From: Ignavibacteria bacterium
Lineage (GTDB): Bacteria > Bacteroidota > Ignavibacteria > Tepidaquicellales > Tepidaquicellaceae
Direction: 5' to 3'
Length of the DNA: 63,991 nucleotides
Assembly (NCBI GenBank): GCA_016929695.1
Contig: JAFGII010000062.1
Location: 1-63,991, forward strand
In this document: one piece after another, positions 1 to 8,505 of the stretch
Layout of the letters: each line of letters opens with the position of its first letter
Numbering within the stretch: position 1 is the stretch's first letter
Position numbers and translations under genes: made by a program
Notes under the pieces: generated by a model
The model's input: the letters and a program-made list of their open reading frames with translations, nothing else
The model's database searches: none
Told to the model about the DNA's origin: nothing

Positions 1-59
1 CCTCGGGGGAAAATCCTACTCTTTCATCTCTTCCTCAACATAATAATTTCTTTATTAAT

Positions 60-576
60 CATTTACACAATTTTTTTTACACCCCCGTATAAATTCATCA
101 TAAGCTTTCCAATAATCACTCATAAAGTAGGCTTTCGGATTATTGACTGATATTTTATCATAAAATTTCATTCCCGTTTCCGTTCCAACAAGCACGAAAT
201 CGATATATCGGTGACCAATCCTATCAACAGAAATCTAGACCCAACAATAGTTTTTTTTTGACTGTATATAGGTATGAAGTTCATCCATCTCTATAATTTC
301 TATTTCTTTCTCAGTTTTTCTTTATTCTTGAACTTGTTTTCCCAATGCTCTTATCAAATTCAATACAGATACATTACTAATCTTCAATATTCTTTCTATA
401 CTTCTAAATCCTAATTCCTCAATATACATTTGTATTGCTAAGGTTTTTATTGATTTTTATACACCTCTGTGCTGTACCGTATATCTATATTTACAATCTT
501 TACATAAATATCGTTGTTTATTTTTTACTATTTCGTCTTTAACGTAATTAAGCGATTTGTACTTTGGGCAATTCAT
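60..576 (-). pseudogene. Decayed IS1-type transposase
   Basis: Reading the minus strand from ATG at 574-576 gives an IS1-family-like transposase: a zinc-finger start (MNCPKYKS), YLCKDCKYRYTV, then ELGFRSIERILKISNVSVL (helix-turn-helix), EMDELHTYIQSKKNYCW and SDYWKAYDEF, the DDE-type catalytic core. The frame stays constant over about 170 codons but has at least three internal stops (after RGV, after KQVQE, and after NYCWV), and the C-terminal end is lost near position 60. It is therefore an inactive relic. No terminal inverted repeats were confirmed. It lies upstream of a ribosomal operon that lacks its usual first genes, so insertion here may have accompanied the operon break; that link is inference. 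Confidence 0.8.
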
Positions 577-1017
577 GATTCTCCTTTTTAGAAAAAAACA
601 CTAAATCTATTTTTAATTAGCAATCCCGAAAAATTGATATCACGGTTTCCGCTGTGATTTATTTCTCAGGATGAACTGTCCGAATGATTTACACAAATCA
701 CTGTTCAGTGTTATATTTTTTCCGCAGAAATTATTTAAACTTCGGAAATTTTTTTTGCGGAATTAATTTTTAAGAAATATTGTCCCCCGTTTTATCTTAA
801 TACCCTCTTGCAGATTTATTTTAAAAATTATTTTTTTGAAGTACTTTTTTATTGAAAATTTATTTAATATAATTATATGAAAAGATGATTTACATAACAT
901 TAAATGTGAGACAATCTTCTTGAATTGTATATATAAATATATTGACTTTAAATTGTATATTTTTTAACTTGAAGTTTTGTAAAATTTGCTCTTTATCTAT
1001 TAATTAATTAATTAATA
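577..1017. other. Intergenic region with hairpins upstream of rplB
   Basis: There is no credible gene in this 440-base gap between the transposase relic and rplB. It holds a possible hairpin (TCCGCA at 721-726 with TGCGGA at 756-761, enclosing AAATT/AATTT) that could be a terminator or insertion-sequence end. A promoter-like element lies at 942-970, and a run of TAAT repeats (1001-1016) abuts the rplB start codon. No Shine-Dalgarno sequence is obvious. Confidence 0.6.
942..970 (+). promoter_or_regulatory. Candidate promoter for rplB operon
   Basis: TTGACT at 942-947 and TAACTT at 965-970 are separated by 17 bases, a sigma-70-like arrangement about 50 bases before the rplB ATG. Since rplB has no upstream ribosomal gene in this window, the operon needs a promoter here. 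The -10 matches only the T, A and final T of the consensus, so the exact element is uncertain. Confidence 0.4.
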
Positions 1018-1842
1018 ATGGCTTTACGAAAGTTAAAGCCGGTAACACCGGCAACAAGATATTATAGTATATCATCGTTTGAAGAAATCACGAAAGACAA
1101 ACCTGAAAAGAAGTTAACGGCACCGCTGAAAAAATCCGGCGGAAGAAATAACAAAGGCAGGATAACCTCGAGACATAGAGGCGGCGGTCATAAAAGAAAA
1201 TACAGAATTATTGATTTTAAAAGAACAAGAAGTGATGAAGCAACAGTTTTAAGCATTGAATATGACCCGAATAGGAATGCCCGGATAGCATTAATTCAGT
1301 ATGCCGACGGTGAAAAGACTTATGTAATTGCTCCTGACGGAATTAAAACAGGAGAAACGATACAGTCATCAAACGAAGCGGAAATAAAAACCGGTAATAC
1401 GATGCAGATATCGGCAATTCCGGTAGGAACATTCATTCATAATATTGAACTGAAGCCGGGTAAGGGTGCACAGCTCGTGAGAAGTGCAGGTACTTCAGCA
1501 CAGATAATAGCGAAAGATGATAATTACTGCCAGATTAAGTTACCGTCGGGTGAAGTGAGAATGATACGCAGCGTATGTAAAGCCACAGTCGGTGTTGTCG
1601 GAAACATTGACCACGAGAATATTAGTATAGGTAAAGCAGGACGTTCAAGATGGCTTGGCATAAGACCTCATGTAAGAGGAGTTGCTATGAATCCGGTTGA
1701 CCACCCGATGGGTGGTGGCGAGGGAAAAACTTCGGGCGGCGGTCATCCCGTTAGTCCGTGGGGATTGCCCGCTAAAGGTTATAAAACTAGAAAGAAGAAA
1801 AATATTAACGATAAATTTGTTGTTAAAAAGAGGAAGAAATAA
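1018..1842 (+). CDS. rplB: 50S ribosomal protein L2
   Basis: 274 residues, normal for L2. It binds 23S rRNA near the peptidyl-transferase centre and is needed for subunit association. The conserved loop reads [16 protein letters not shown] followed by [11 protein letters not shown]; the DHPM form, rather than DHPH, is common in Bacteroidota/Chlorobi. In most bacteria it is the fifth gene of the S10 operon, but here it is first, behind a dead transposase. Its TAA overlaps the rpsS ATG (taATG), indicating tight translational coupling. The ATG follows a TAAT repeat without a clear Shine-Dalgarno sequence. Confidence 0.98.
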   Translation: MALRKLKPVTPATRYYSISSFEEITKDKPEKKLTAPLKKSGGRNNKGRITSRHRGGGHKRKYRIIDFKRTRSDEATVLSIEYDPNRNARIALIQYADGEKTYVIAPDGIKTGETIQSSNEAEIKTGNTMQISAIPVGTFIHNIELKPGKGAQLVRSAGTSAQIIAKDDNYCQIKLPSGEVRMIRSVCKATVGVVGNIDHENISIGKAGRSRWLGIRPHVRGVAMNPVDHPMGGGEGKTSGGGHPVSPWGLPAKGYKTRKKKNINDKFVVKKRKK

Positions 1843-2135
1843 TGTCTCGTTCACTTAAAAAAGGTCCATATATCGATTTTACTTTACTGGAAAAAGTTTC
1901 AGCATTAAATTCCAAGAACCAGAAGAAAGTAATCAGAACTTGGTCGAGGTCTTGTACCATACCGCCGGAATTTATAGGTCATACATTCGCTATACACAAC
2001 GGCAACAAGTTCATACCCGTATTCATTACAGAAAATATGGTAGGTCATAAATTAGGAGAATTTGCCCACACGAGGACTTTCAGGGCTCATTCCGGACAAA
2101 GAAAAGAAGAAAAAGCCGGAGGGACAAAGAAATAA
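1842..2135 (+). CDS. rpsS: 30S ribosomal protein S19
   Basis: 97 residues. Contains the S19 signatures [28 protein letters not shown] and [18 protein letters not shown]19 sits in the 30S head with S13 and contacts the A-site tRNA side. The start overlaps the rplB stop by one base, and its own stop overlaps the rplV start in the same TAATG manner, so the three genes are translationally coupled. The short lysine-rich C-terminus is usual. Confidence 0.98.
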   Translation: MSRSLKKGPYIDFTLLEKVSALNSKNQKKVIRTWSRSCTIPPEFIGHTFAIHNGNKFIPVFITENMVGHKLGEFAHTRTFRAHSGQRKEEKAGGTKK

Positions 2136-2782
2136 TGGAAGCAAGAGCAGTAAAAAAATATATCGGTTCATCACCGAGAAAAATGAGATTGTTAGTTGAA
2201 CTCATTAGAAATATAAGTGTTAAAGAAAGTCTGAATATATTAAAATATTCAAAAAAACATGCTTCGAAGGAAATTGAAAAAACATTGAAGTCAGCATACA
2301 ATAATCTTTTAAATGCACTTGATACAGGTAAGATTGACACGGAAGATGTATTTATTAAAGAAATTTATGTAAATCCGGGACCAACATTAAAGAGATTATT
2401 GCCGGCACCTCAGGGCAGGGCATTCCGGATAAGGAAAAGGTCGGCGCATCTGACAATAGTAGTTGAAAATGTAGAAACTCCCGAAGGAACGAAAACAAAG
2501 AAAGTCAAACCGGCAAAACCGGAACCGAAACCTAAATCTAAAACAGTAAAAAAATCCGCAGAAATTGAAACCGATACAGTAAAGGATGAAAAGCCGCCAA
2601 AAAAGACTAAAGTGAAAAAAGAAGATGAAATAAAAAAACCTTCGGCAGCAAAGAGAAAAACAACAAAACCAAAAGTAAAAAAAGAAAAAACTGAAAATGC
2701 GGATACTGAGACGGAAAAGTCAGATGATAAAAAGGAAAAGCAGAAAAAAAGCAAATCAAAAAAAACAAATAAAAAAGAATAA
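2135..2782 (+). CDS. rplV: 50S ribosomal protein L22 with long charged tail
   Basis: 215 residues, about twice the usual 110. Residues 1-112 are a normal L22, ending with the conserved GRAFRIRKRSAHLTIVVE, whose beta-hairpin lines the exit tunnel. Residues 113-215 are a low-complexity Lys/Glu/Pro tail with repeated KPK, KKTK and EKxEK patterns. The reading frame is continuous and the next gene starts 19 bases later, so this is a real extension and not a read-through error. Such tails occur on ribosomal proteins of several Bacteroidota/Chlorobi members; the function is unknown. Confidence 0.97.
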   Translation: MEARAVKKYIGSSPRKMRLLVELIRNISVKESLNILKYSKKHASKEIEKTLKSAYNNLLNALDTGKIDTEDVFIKEIYVNPGPTLKRLLPAPQGRAFRIRKRSAHLTIVVENVETPEGTKTKKVKPAKPEPKPKSKTVKKSAEIETDTVKDEKPPKKTKVKKEDEIKKPSAAKRKTTKPKVKKEKTENADTETEKSDDKKEKQKKSKSKKTNKKE

Positions 2783-2801
2783 AATAATTTAAGGAGAATT
2801 T

Positions 2802-3425
2802 TTGGGACAAAAGACACATCCAATAGGTTTTCGATTAGGAGTAATATCCACCTGGGATTCAAACTGGTATGATGATAAAAGTTTTTCAGGAAAATTAAAG
2901 GAAGATGCACTGATAAGGGATTATCTCAGGAAAAGACTTGAGAAGGCAGGTGTTGCAAAAGTAGTTATAGAAAGGACGTTGAAGAAGATTACTCTTACAA
3001 TATTTACCAGCAGACCCGGATTTGTTATAGGAAAAAGCGGGAATGAAATATCAAAGCTTGAAAAGGAAATCAAAGAAGTAACCAATAAAGAAGTTAAGAT
3101 TAATGTAAATGAAATCAAGAAACCTGAGTTAAATGCAACTTTAGTGGCAGAAAATATTGCGGCACAATTAGCCAATCGTGTGTCTTTCAGGAGGGCAATG
3201 AAAGGAGCAATAACGGGAACGATGAGAGCAGGAGCAGAAGGAATTAAAGTAATGTGCAGCGGCAGGTTAGGAGGAGCGGAAATTGCCCGTTCGGAACAAT
3301 ATAAAGAAGGCAGAATTCCATTGCAAACTTTAAGAGCGGATATTGATTATGCGTCTGTAACAGCACATACAATATACGGTACAATAGGAGTAAAGGTATG
3401 GATTTGTCGTGGCGAAAAAATTTAA
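2802..3425 (+). CDS. rpsC: 30S ribosomal protein S3
   Basis: 207 residues. N-terminal [12 protein letters not shown] is the standard S3 start, which fixes the start codon as TTG at 2802. It is preceded by a good Shine-Dalgarno (AAGGAG) about 7 bases upstream. A KH RNA-binding domain carries the GxxG loop in [14 protein letters not shown]. The C-terminal domain includes [13 protein letters not shown]3 forms part of the mRNA entry channel. The protein lacks the long basic C-terminal tail seen in some relatives. One of several genes in this operon that start with TTG. Confidence 0.97.
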   Translation: MGQKTHPIGFRLGVISTWDSNWYDDKSFSGKLKEDALIRDYLRKRLEKAGVAKVVIERTLKKITLTIFTSRPGFVIGKSGNEISKLEKEIKEVTNKEVKINVNEIKKPELNATLVAENIAAQLANRVSFRRAMKGAITGTMRAGAEGIKVMCSGRLGGAEIARSEQYKEGRIPLQTLRADIDYASVTAHTIYGTIGVKVWICRGEKI

Positions 3426-3452
3426 ATTTTATCAACAGGAGAGCGAACAAAT

Positions 3453-3863
3453 ATGTTAATGCCAAAAAGAGTAAAATTCAGAAAATCCCAGAGAGGGAAC
3501 AGAAAAGGTAAAGCCGGCAGAGGATATCTCGTTTCATTCGGCAGTTATGGAATGAAAACAATGGAACCTGCATGGATAACCGACAGACAAATAGAGGCAG
3601 CAAGAATAGCATTGACAAGATATATGAAAAGAGACGGAAAAGTCTGGATAAGACTGTTCCCGGATAAGCCTGTTTCTAAAAAACCTGCTGAAACAAGAAT
3701 GGGTAAGGGAAAAGGAGCACCGGAATTCTGGGTAGCAGTAGTACAGCCCGGGAAAATTCTTTTTGAAATTGACGGTGTTTCTGAAACTGTCGCAAGAGAG
3801 GCGTTCAGGCTTGCCTCTCATAAACTGCCGATTAAAACTGAATTTGTTAAAAGAGTTTCATAA
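3453..3863 (+). CDS. rplP: 50S ribosomal protein L16
   Basis: 136 residues, the usual length. [19 protein letters not shown] is the canonical L16 start, so ATG 3453 is chosen over ATG 3459; AGGAG lies 11 bases upstream. L16 binds 23S rRNA near the A site and organises tRNA binding on the 50S subunit. The conserved [17 protein letters not shown] segment is present. It lies between rpsC and rpmC as in the standard S10 operon order. Confidence 0.97.
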   Translation: MLMPKRVKFRKSQRGNRKGKAGRGYLVSFGSYGMKTMEPAWITDRQIEAARIALTRYMKRDGKVWIRLFPDKPVSKKPAETRMGKGKGAPEFWVAVVQPGKILFEIDGVSETVAREAFRLASHKLPIKTEFVKRVS

Positions 3864-3876
3864 TATAATTAATTAA

Positions 3877-4080
3877 ATGAAATTATACGAAATAAAATCA
3901 TTATCAACAAAGGATTTATTGAATACCCTGAAAGAGAATTACGATGCGCTGGATAATCTCAGATTCAGTCATACATCAGGGCAGCTGGAAAACAATAAGT
4001 CTTTGATGAACACAAAGAAGACAATTGCAAGAATACTTACAATTTTGAAAGAACGAGAGAAAACAGAAGAAAAGAAATAA
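3877..4080 (+). CDS. rpmC: 50S ribosomal protein L29
   Basis: 67 residues forming a two-helix hairpin, typical of L29. L29 sits near the polypeptide exit tunnel and helps dock trigger factor and SRP. Recognisable segments are [14 protein letters not shown] at the start and the final helix [17 protein letters not shown]. It follows rplP after 13 bases and precedes rpsQ, the standard order. Confidence 0.95.
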   Translation: MKLYEIKSLSTKDLLNTLKENYDALDNLRFSHTSGQLENNKSLMNTKKTIARILTILKEREKTEEKK

Positions 4081-4099
4081 TAACTCAATAAAACAAGTG

Positions 4100-4414
4100 A
4101 TGAACGAAGAAACAGTAAAGAACGAAAATCAAACCCCTGAAGAGGAAATGAAAAATTCCGTTAAAAGGAATATGCGTAAAGTAAGAATAGGAAAAGTAGT
4201 CAGTAATAAGATGGATAAGTCAATTGTGGTAGCGGTTGAGAAAAGAGTTATTCATCCTCTATACAAAAAGTTTTATAAACGCACAACGAAGTTTATGGCT
4301 CACGACGAAAAAAATGAATGCAATATAGGCGATACGGTAAAAATAATGGAAACCCGACCGCTGAGTTTAAAGAAGAGATGGCGGCTGGTGGAAATACTTG
4401 AAAAAGCCAAATAA
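4100..4414 (+). CDS. rpsQ: 30S ribosomal protein S17
   Basis: 104 residues from ATG 4100; a GTG lies one codon earlier, at 4097. S17 is an OB-fold protein that binds 16S rRNA early in assembly. The core begins at [20 protein letters not shown] and contains [19 protein letters not shown] and [18 protein letters not shown]. About 25 acidic residues ([15 protein letters not shown]) precede the core and are not part of the ordinary family, so this copy has an N-terminal extension. No shorter in-frame ATG fits the core as well, except the Met codons at the extension end. Confidence 0.95.
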   Translation: MNEETVKNENQTPEEEMKNSVKRNMRKVRIGKVVSNKMDKSIVVAVEKRVIHPLYKKFYKRTTKFMAHDEKNECNIGDTVKIMETRPLSLKKRWRLVEILEKAK

Positions 4415-4448
4415 TTTTTAGAATTTGAAACTATAAGCAATATTTAAA

Positions 4449-4817
4449 ATGATACAGGAAGAAACCAATTTAACAGTAGCAGATAATTCGGGAGCAAAAT
4501 CCATAAGATGCATCAGAGTTTTAGGCGGTTCTGACAGGAGGTATGCCGGAGTAGGTGATATAATCGTTGTAACGGTTAAATCGGCTATACCCGGAGGAGC
4601 GGTAAAGAAAGGTGAAGTTTCAAGAGCGGTTATCGTAAGAACAGTAAAAGAGACAAGGAGAAAAGACGGCAGTTATATAAAGTTCGACGAAAATGCAGCA
4701 GTCTTATTAAACAATCAGAACGAGCCGAGAGGAACAAGAATATTCGGTCCGGTTGCTAGGGAACTCAGAGAAAAACAATTTATGAAAATAGTTTCATTAG
4801 CACCGGAAGTAATATAA
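4449..4817 (+). CDS. rplN: 50S ribosomal protein L14
   Basis: 122 residues, the exact family length. Begins [18 protein letters not shown] and ends with [18 protein letters not shown], both canonical for L14. L14 binds 23S rRNA at the subunit interface and is the docking site for the silencing factor RsfS. It starts the spc part of the superoperon and is followed at short distance by rplX. Confidence 0.98.
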   Translation: MIQEETNLTVADNSGAKSIRCIRVLGGSDRRYAGVGDIIVVTVKSAIPGGAVKKGEVSRAVIVRTVKETRRKDGSYIKFDENAAVLLNNQNEPRGTRIFGPVARELREKQFMKIVSLAPEVI

Positions 4818-4829
4818 AAGAATAAAATT

Positions 4830-5168
4830 ATGACAAAATCAAGATTAAAAAAGAATGATTTAGTAAAAGTAATATCGGGTAATTACAAAGGAGCAACGGG
4901 AAAAATTCTCTATATAGACAGAGCGAAAGGGAAAGTTATTGTTGAAGGCGTGAATATTATTCACAGACACACGAGACCGTCGCAGAAAAATCAGCAGGGC
5001 GGCATAATCAGGAGGGAAGCCCCGATAAATATTTGTAAAGTAATGTTAATTTGTCCCAAAACAAGCGAACCGACAAGAATCGGAATGGAAGTAATTAAAG
5101 ATGAAACGACCGGAAAAACAAAGAGAATGAGAAAAAGTCAAAAATCAGGAGAAATCATTTTAAGTTAA
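4830..5168 (+). CDS. rplX: 50S ribosomal protein L24
   Basis: 112 residues. The N-terminal KOW motif is clear (NDLVKVISGNYKGATGKIL), followed by VEGVNIIHRHTRPSQKNQQGG, diagnostic for L24. L24 initiates 50S assembly by binding the 5' domain of 23S rRNA. The gene is 12 bases after rplN and 7 bases before rplE. Confidence 0.97.
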   Translation: MTKSRLKKNDLVKVISGNYKGATGKILYIDRAKGKVIVEGVNIIHRHTRPSQKNQQGGIIRREAPINICKVMLICPKTSEPTRIGMEVIKDETTGKTKRMRKSQKSGEIILS

Positions 5169-5175
5169 TTAAATT

Positions 5176-5841
5176 ATGGCGAAATCCAAAGAAGACAGAA
5201 AAAAAGAATCCAGTACTGCAAAGGTTAGTAAATCAAAAAAGAGCGATAAAAAAGCTTCTAAAGAAGATTATACCGAAGAGAAAGTCCCGGTCAGACTCCT
5301 TGAAGTTTACAGAAAAAATATCGTTCCCGAGTTGATGAAAAAATTCAGTTATAAAAATGTAATGCAGGTACCGAAAATTAATAAAATATGTATAAATGTC
5401 GGAGTAGGCGCCGCAACTGCAGACCCTAAATTAATTGAAAATACGGTTAAAGAGATTGAAATGATTACAGGTCAGCATCCGGTAATCGTGAAGGCAAAGA
5501 AATCAGTTTCGAACTTTAAACTCAGGGAAGGAATGAATATTGCGGTTAGAGTAACTTTAAGGAATGACAGGATGTATGAATTCTTCGATAAGTTTGTGAA
5601 TGTATCTATCCCGAGAATCAGAGATTTCAGAGGTCTATCGGATAAAAGTTTTGACGGGAGAGGCAATTATACAGTAGGAATAAAGGAACAAATTATATTT
5701 CCCGAAATAAATGTAGATAATATAAGCAGAATAAGCGGGATGGATGTTACAATAACGACAACCGCGAAAACGGATGAAGAAGCATTTGAATTATTAAAGT
5801 TATTCGGATTTCCATTTTTAACTAAACAACAAAACAATTAA
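5176..5841 (+). CDS. rplE: 50S ribosomal protein L5 with N-terminal extension
   Basis: 221 residues against a usual 180. The core begins about residue 37 ([20 protein letters not shown]) and carries [30 protein letters not shown] and [20 protein letters not shown]. The first 36 residues are a Lys/Ser-rich extension ([16 protein letters not shown]). L5 binds 5S rRNA with L18 and forms the central protuberance. ATG 5176 is the only start before the extension; an internal Met exists later, but starting there would remove part of the core. Confidence 0.96.
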   Translation: MAKSKEDRKKESSTAKVSKSKKSDKKASKEDYTEEKVPVRLLEVYRKNIVPELMKKFSYKNVMQVPKINKICINVGVGAATADPKLIENTVKEIEMITGQHPVIVKAKKSVSNFKLREGMNIAVRVTLRNDRMYEFFDKFVNVSIPRIRDFRGLSDKSFDGRGNYTVGIKEQIIFPEINVDNISRISGMDVTITTTAKTDEEAFELLKLFGFPFLTKQQNN

Positions 5842-5848
5842 GAAATAA

Positions 5849-6118
5849 ATGGCAAGAAGATCATTAATTGCGAGACAAAAAAGACGAGAGTATTTAGTCA
5901 ATAAATACGCACAAAAAAGAAAAGAATTAAAAGAAAAAGGCGACTGGAAAGCATTACAGAAGTTACCCAGAGACAGCAGTGCCACAAGATTACATAACAG
6001 ATGCAATTCAACCGGAAGAGCAAGAGGATATTACAGAAAATTCGGTGTATCAAGACTGGTTTTCAGAGAACTTGCACTGCAAGGCAAGATACCCGGAATT
6101 ATGAAATCAAGCTGGTAA
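5849..6118 (+). CDS. rpsN: 30S ribosomal protein S14 (zinc-free type)
   Basis: 89 residues, the long form of S14 lacking the CxxC zinc knuckles of the short form. Ends with the family signature [20 protein letters not shown] and [23 protein letters not shown]14 completes the 30S head. The gene is 7 bases after rplE in standard spc order. Confidence 0.97.
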   Translation: MARRSLIARQKRREYLVNKYAQKRKELKEKGDWKALQKLPRDSSATRLHNRCNSTGRARGYYRKFGVSRLVFRELALQGKIPGIMKSSW

Positions 6119-6145
6119 ATTTAAAAAATTAAAGTATTATAAATT

Positions 6146-6541
6146 ATGTCAATGACCGATCCCATTGCAGATTATTTAACGAGAATAAGAAATGCCGTGA
6201 AAACTGAGAAAAAATCAGTTGATATTCCTTATTCGAAATTTAAGAATAATTTGACGGAAATATTATTAAATGCAAGGCTTATAACGGATTTCAAGGAAAT
6301 TGATGTTAACAATAAAAAGTATATTTCAATAAGACTTAAATATTCGAACGAGACATCCGTAATAAACGGGTTGAAGAGAATAAGCAAACCGGGCATCAGA
6401 AGATACATCAGCGCGGAAAAATTACCGAGAGTGAGGAACGGGCTTGGTGTTGCCGTTATATCAACATCAAAAGGACTGATGACGGATAAGCAGGCACGTG
6501 CACTCGGTATAGGCGGCGAAGTTATATGTTATATATGGTAA
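6146..6541 (+). CDS. rpsH: 30S ribosomal protein S8
   Basis: 131 residues. Begins SMTDPIADYLTRIRNAV and ends with STSKGLMTDKQARALGIGGEVICYIW, canonical S8. S8 binds the 16S central domain and in E. coli acts as translational repressor of the spc operon; no repressor site was identified here. ATG 6146 is chosen; a second ATG lies two codons later. Confidence 0.97.
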   Translation: MSMTDPIADYLTRIRNAVKTEKKSVDIPYSKFKNNLTEILLNARLITDFKEIDVNNKKYISIRLKYSNETSVINGLKRISKPGIRRYISAEKLPRVRNGLGVAVISTSKGLMTDKQARALGIGGEVICYIW

Positions 6542-6580
6542 TTTATAATCAGTAATTAACAATTATATAGAAATAGTATT

Positions 6581-7123
6581 ATGAGCAGAATAGGAAAAAA
6601 ACCGGTTACTTTCAGCAAAGACGTTAAAATAACCAAAACCGGAAATTCGATTGAAGTAAGCGGACCAAAAGGAAAATTGTCAATTGAGGTTGATGATTTG
6701 ATTGATGTTGAAATTAAAGAAAATGAAGTTGTTTTTTCGAGAAAGAATGAAATGAAAAAGACACGGGCATTACACGGGTTATACAGGTCATTATTACAGA
6801 ATATGGTAACAGGTTGTACTGACGGATATACGAAAAAACTGGAACTGGTAGGAATCGGTTACAAGGCGGAACTCAAAAATGAAAACAAACTGATTCTTCA
6901 ACTCGGCTACTCGCATTCGATATTATTTATACCTCCGTCGGAAATAAAACTTGAAGTTCCTGTGCCGACGCAGATAATAATTTCCGGAATAGACAAACAA
7001 CTTGTGGGTGCAATAGCGGCAAAGATAAGGTCATTCAGAAAACCGGAACCTTATAAAGGTAAAGGAATAAAATACGATACAGAATTCATAAGAAGAAAAG
7101 CTGGAAAGACAGCGGCAAAATAA
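6581..7123 (+). CDS. rplF: 50S ribosomal protein L6
   Basis: 180 residues. MSRIGKKPV start and the C-terminal rRNA-binding signature RSFRKPEPYKGKGIKY are diagnostic. L6 supports the GTPase-associated region (sarcin-ricin loop) of the 50S subunit. Located between rpsH and rplR in standard order. Confidence 0.98.
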   Translation: MSRIGKKPVTFSKDVKITKTGNSIEVSGPKGKLSIEVDDLIDVEIKENEVVFSRKNEMKKTRALHGLYRSLLQNMVTGCTDGYTKKLELVGIGYKAELKNENKLILQLGYSHSILFIPPSEIKLEVPVPTQIIISGIDKQLVGAIAAKIRSFRKPEPYKGKGIKYDTEFIRRKAGKTAAK

Positions 7124-7146
7124 TTTAATATATAATATAGTTAGAA

Positions 7147-7515
7147 GTGAAAAAGAAAAAAATAAAAACAAGAAGAGATAAAATTAAACTAAAAATCAGG
7201 AAGCGAATTAAAGGCACTCCTGACAAACCGAGATTAGTTGTATTCAGAAGTTTAAATCACATATATGCTCAACTTATTGATGACGTAAACCACAGGACAC
7301 TGTTGTCCGTAAATTCAATAAATAAAGACGTTCAGGCGACATTAAGCAAGGAAAAGACAAAAATTTCCAAGAGTAAATTACTGGGTAAATTAGTAGCCGA
7401 GAAAGCGAAATCCGAGAAAATTGAGAAAATTGTTTTTGACAGAAACGGGTACTTATATCACGGCAGAGTTAAAGCCGTTGCAGACGGTGCAAGAGAAGGT
7501 GGTTTAAAGTTTTAA
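7147..7515 (+). CDS. rplR: 50S ribosomal protein L18
   Basis: 122 residues starting at GTG 7147. L18 binds 5S rRNA with L5. Signatures: RIKGTPDKPRLVVFRSLNHIYAQ and VFDRNGYLYHGRVKAVADGAREGGL at the C-terminus. Unlike the normal spc operon, where rpsE follows at once, the next element is a tRNA gene 37 bases after the stop. Confidence 0.97.
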   Translation: MKKKKIKTRRDKIKLKIRKRIKGTPDKPRLVVFRSLNHIYAQLIDDVNHRTLLSVNSINKDVQATLSKEKTKISKSKLLGKLVAEKAKSEKIEKIVFDRNGYLYHGRVKAVADGAREGGLKF

Positions 7516-7552
7516 ATAAATTTTGTATATTTACAAAGTTATTTGAAATTAT

Positions 7553-7623
7553 TCTCGGGTCGTCTAATGGCAGGACAGCGGCCTTTGGAGCCGTTAGTGG
7601 AGGTTCGAATCCTCCCCTGAGAA
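7553..7623 (+). tRNA. tRNA-Gln (anticodon TTG)
   Basis: The cloverleaf folds by eye: acceptor TCTCGGG with CCTGAGA (one G-U), D-arm GTC...GAC, anticodon stem GCGGC/GCCGT with loop CTTTGGA giving anticodon TTG, and T-arm GGAGG-TTCGAAT-CCTCC. Discriminator is A and the following bases are CA, so a full CCA is not encoded. The weak U1-A72 pair suits tRNA-Gln. It lies between rplR and rpsE, co-oriented, inside the spc operon, so the operon transcript must be cut by RNase P and a 3' nuclease to release it. Confidence 0.95.
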
Positions 7624-7679
7624 CAATAAAAAAATGAGTTGATTTTATTAATTTAAGTAGTTAATTTTAGAAAATTTAA

Positions 7680-8189
7680 ATGGCAAAAAAATACATAAAA
7701 GCCGGAGAGTTAGAGTTAAAGGAAAAGCTTGTATACATAGGAAGAGTTGCAAAAGTTGTTAAAGGCGGCAGAAGATTCAGTTTTAATGCAATAAGTGTGG
7801 TTGGAGACGGACACGGACACGTAGGATACGGGCTTGGAAAAGCGAACGAAGTCACTGATTCTATTAGAAAAAGTGTGGAAGATGCAAGAAAAAATATAAT
7901 AGAAGTACCTGTTATGAAAGGAACAATACCGTTTGAAATAATCGGAAAATACGGCGCTGCAAAAGTATTATTGAAGCCTGCTTCACCGGGAACAGGAATA
8001 ATTGCGGGCGGCGGAGTAAGGGCGGTTATGGAAGCGGCAGGAGTTACGGATGTGTTAACAAAATTATTAGGCTCTTCAAATCCCCATAATGTTGTTAAAG
8101 CAACAGTTAATGCATTAAAAAGTCTTTATGACGCCAGAGCCGCAAGTGACAGACGGGGAATGACATTACAGGAATTATTTACTATTTAA
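7680..8189 (+). CDS. rpsE: 30S ribosomal protein S5
   Basis: 169 residues. The S5 double-stranded RNA-binding domain is seen in [18 protein letters not shown]-like sequence and [18 protein letters not shown]. The C-terminal domain has [20 protein letters not shown]5 supports decoding accuracy. It is separated from rplR by the tRNA-Gln gene and followed by rpmD after 19 bases. Confidence 0.97.
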   Translation: MAKKYIKAGELELKEKLVYIGRVAKVVKGGRRFSFNAISVVGDGHGHVGYGLGKANEVTDSIRKSVEDARKNIIEVPVMKGTIPFEIIGKYGAAKVLLKPASPGTGIIAGGGVRAVMEAAGVTDVLTKLLGSSNPHNVVKATVNALKSLYDARAASDRRGMTLQELFTI

Positions 8190-8208
8190 TTCAGTTTATT
8201 TATTATAA

Positions 8209-8391
8209 ATGGAAAAAGTTTTAAAAATAACACAATTAAAGAGCACGATAGACAGACCCGAAAAGCAGAAAAGAACAATTGAAGCATTAGGGTTGAGAAG
8301 ACTTCACCATTCTGTTGAGAAAAAAGATACACCGCAGATAAGAGGTATGATTGAAGTAGTGAGACATTTAATAAAAGTTGAAGTTAAATAA
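8209..8391 (+). CDS. rpmD: 50S ribosomal protein L30
   Basis: 60 residues, the usual bacterial length, with the L30 pattern ITQLKSTIDRPEKQKRTIEALGLRRLHHSV and a final MIEVVRHLIKVEV strand. In normal spc operons rplO follows directly; here a hairpin and an outer-membrane protein gene come in between. Confidence 0.96.
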   Translation: MEKVLKITQLKSTIDRPEKQKRTIEALGLRRLHHSVEKKDTPQIRGMIEVVRHLIKVEVK

Positions 8392-8413
8392 AATATATAA
8401 AAATGGTTTCTTT

Positions 8414-8438
8414 GGTTTTGGAGTTCGCCTCCAAAACC
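8414..8438 (+). terminator. Perfect 10-bp hairpin after rpmD
   Basis: GGTTTTGGAG (8414-8423) pairs perfectly with CTCCAAAACC (8429-8438) across a 5-base loop. No T tract follows on the plus strand (TAAAAAAATC), so it is not a classical intrinsic terminator. It could attenuate, process or protect the 3' end of the upstream ribosomal mRNA before the inserted barrel gene. Confidence 0.5.
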
Positions 8439-8505
8439 TAAAAAAATCAAAATTACGGAAATGTACTTAAAAAACAATTTAAAAAATTAAAGGAAAGGAA
8501 GAGAC

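Noticed and set aside
2410-2910. Minus-strand frame of 166 residues rich in Phe and Ser
   Set aside because: It is antisense to the Lys/Glu-rich L22 tail; AAA/GAA codons read backwards give TTT/TTC. A shadow.
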